This document shows positions 62,821-64,000 of a DNA stretch of 64,000 bases, piece by piece. Both the position numbers and the translations under genes were made by a program. Source of the stretch: Pseudothauera nasutitermitis (lineage in GTDB: Bacteria; Pseudomonadota; Gammaproteobacteria; Burkholderiales; Rhodocyclaceae); NCBI RefSeq assembly GCF_004801295.1, contig NZ_SSOC01000010.1, positions 1 to 64,000 on the forward strand, written 5' to 3'. The notes under the pieces were generated by a model, which searched no databases, had not been told where the DNA came from, and saw only the letters and a program-made list of their open reading frames with translations. Within the stretch, counting starts at the first letter, position 1, and every line of letters begins with the position of its first letter.

Positions 62821-64000
62821 ATGGATCGACGCGCATTCATCAAGTCCAACGCGGTTGCGGCCGCGGCGGCAACGGCGGGCATCGGCGGGATTCCGGTGGT
62901 GGCCCAGGCACAGCAGGCCAACGGCGCCCCGAACACCCGGGTGCGCTGGGACAAGGGCGTGTGCCGCTTCTGTGGCGTGGGCTGCGCGGTGCTGGTGGGC
63001 GTGCAGAACGGCCGCGTGGTGGCCACCCAGGGCGACCCGGATTCACCGGTCAACCGCGGACTGAACTGCATCAAGGGCTATTTCCTGTCCAAGATCATGT
63101 ACGGCAACGACCGGCTTACCCAGCCGCTGCTGCGCATGAAGAACGGCAAGTACGACAAGAACGGCGAGTTCACCCCGGTGAGCTGGAAGCAGGCCTTCGA
63201 CGTCATGGAAGAGAAGTGGAAGGCTGCGCTGAAGGCCGAAGGCCCGCGCGCCATCGGCATGTTCGGCTCCGGCCAGTGGACCATCTGGGAAGGCTACGCC
63301 GCCGCCAAGCTGTACAAGGCCGGCTTCCGCAGCAACAACATCGACCCCAACGCGCGCCACTGCATGGCCTCGGCCGTGGTGGGCTTCATGCGCACCTTCG
63401 GCATCGACGAGCCGATGGGCTGTTACGACGACATCGAGAATGCCGACGCCTTCGTGCTGTGGGGCAGCAACATGGCGGAGATGCACCCCATCCTGTGGAG
63501 CCGCATCACCGACCGCCGCCTGACCCACGACGGCTGCGAGGTGCACGTGCTGTCGACCTTCGAGCACCGCTCGTATGAGCTGGCCGACAACCCGATGATT
63601 TTCGTGCCCAACACGGACCTGGCGATCCTCAACTACATCTGCCACCACATCATCAGCACCGGCAAGGTCCACAAGGACTTCGTCGCCAAGAACGTCAACT
63701 TCAAGCTGGGCGAGACCGACATCGGCTTCGGCCTGCGTCCCAACCACGCGCTGGAAGCCAATGCCACCAACAACGGCTACCCCGGCGCCGACGGCAAGCC
63801 CAAGGGCAATCCCGGCGCGGCCAAGGACATCAGCTTCGAGGAATTCGCCAAGTTCGTCTCCGAATACACCCTGGAGAAGGTCGCCAAGCTCTCCGGCGTG
63901 CCGGCGGATCGTCTGAAGCGCATGGCCGAGCTGTACGCCGACCCGAACAAGAAGGTCACCTCCTTCTGGACCATGGGCTTCAACCAGCACACCCGTGGCA
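62821..64000 (+). CDS. napA: Periplasmic nitrate reductase catalytic subunit NapA, 3'-truncated by window edge
   Basis: The first 393 residues of the molybdenum bis-MGD nitrate reductase. A Tat signal peptide opens the protein ([20 protein letters not shown], cleavage near AQA). The [4Fe-4S] motif CRFCGVGC with a fourth Cys in NCIKGYF follows. The probable Mo-ligand Cys is in [13 protein letters not shown]. Substrate- and cofactor-domain segments ([19 protein letters not shown]) match the family. GGAGG lies 13 bp before the start. The rest of the gene and napB/C/G/H are expected beyond the window. Confidence 0.96.
   Translation, partial: MDRRAFIKSNAVAAAAATAGIGGIPVVAQAQQANGAPNTRVRWDKGVCRFCGVGCAVLVGVQNGRVVATQGDPDSPVNRGLNCIKGYFLSKIMYGNDRLTQPLLRMKNGKYDKNGEFTPVSWKQAFDVMEEKWKAALKAEGPRAIGMFGSGQWTIWEGYAAAKLYKAGFRSNNIDPNARHCMASAVVGFMRTFGIDEPMGCYDDIENADAFVLWGSNMAEMHPILWSRITDRRLTHDGCEVHVLSTFEHRSYELADNPMIFVPNTDLAILNYICHHIISTGKVHKDFVAKNVNFKLGETDIGFGLRPNHALEANATNNGYPGADGKPKGNPGAAKDISFEEFAKFVSEYTLEKVAKLSGVPADRLKRMAELYADPNKKVTSFWTMGFNQHTRG

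Overview
The window is high-GC chromosomal DNA from a denitrifying betaproteobacterium. Three things place it near Thauera/Azoarcus/Aromatoleum (Rhodocyclales): the gmk-rpoZ-spoT-DUF3460 block, a NarXL plus napFDA nitrate-respiration locus, and sigma-54/AcoR-type catabolic regulation. The genus is an inference from gene content; no rRNA gene is present.

0-18 kb, catabolic and regulatory region. The left edge is the 3' end of an acetoin/2-oxoacid dehydrogenase cluster (partial E2, E3, AcoR-like activator), followed by a chemoreceptor. A long, tightly packed minus-strand operon runs from 15.8 kb to 6.1 kb: old yellow enzyme, M24 metallohydrolase, cupin, DoxX, 3-hydroxyisobutyrate dehydrogenase-like, aldehyde dehydrogenase, CobW GTPase, MFS transporter, MoaA and a DsbA-family protein. 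It is preceded by an exact sigma-54 promoter and a perfect 16-bp dyad. A second AcoR-like activator lies just upstream. The two activators share an almost identical 1,739-bp segment in inverted orientation but have different DNA-binding ends.

18-36.5 kb, plasmid/ICE-like accessory segment. It holds an amber-interrupted phage/ICE-type gene, an SbcD-like phosphoesterase and SbcC-like ATPase split by a HEPN/HTH-like gene, a RadC-like protein, several small hypothetical genes with repeated leader structures, a PhD/VapC module, a tyrosine recombinase, a ParM-like actin, and a small cluster with CFI-box and PD-(D/E)XK proteins. Relics of IS5-type and IS110-type transposases mark its right end.

36.5-53.5 kb, defence island. 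Seven contiguous minus-strand genes form one apparent operon (49.7 to 37.0 kb): AbiEi-like, AbiEii-like, a 5-methylcytosine methyltransferase, a P-loop ATPase, an unrecognised 510-aa protein, an 1,844-aa nuclease/HerA-type ATPase, and Vsr. The three large genes recall a DptFGH-type restriction module, but no dnd genes are visible and the module is instead bracketed by a cytosine methylase and Vsr. This is my best candidate for an undescribed system. An orphan N6-adenine methylase, a second VapBC-type module and decayed DNA follow.

53.6-64 kb, core genome. gmk, rpoZ, spoT, a DUF3460 gene, an exonuclease/GIY-YIG fusion, a CRP/FNR-family regulator, narX, narL, napF, napD and the first part of napA. 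A NarL-type 7-2-7 palindrome and an FNR-like palindrome tie the last genes into one nitrate/anaerobiosis-responsive unit.
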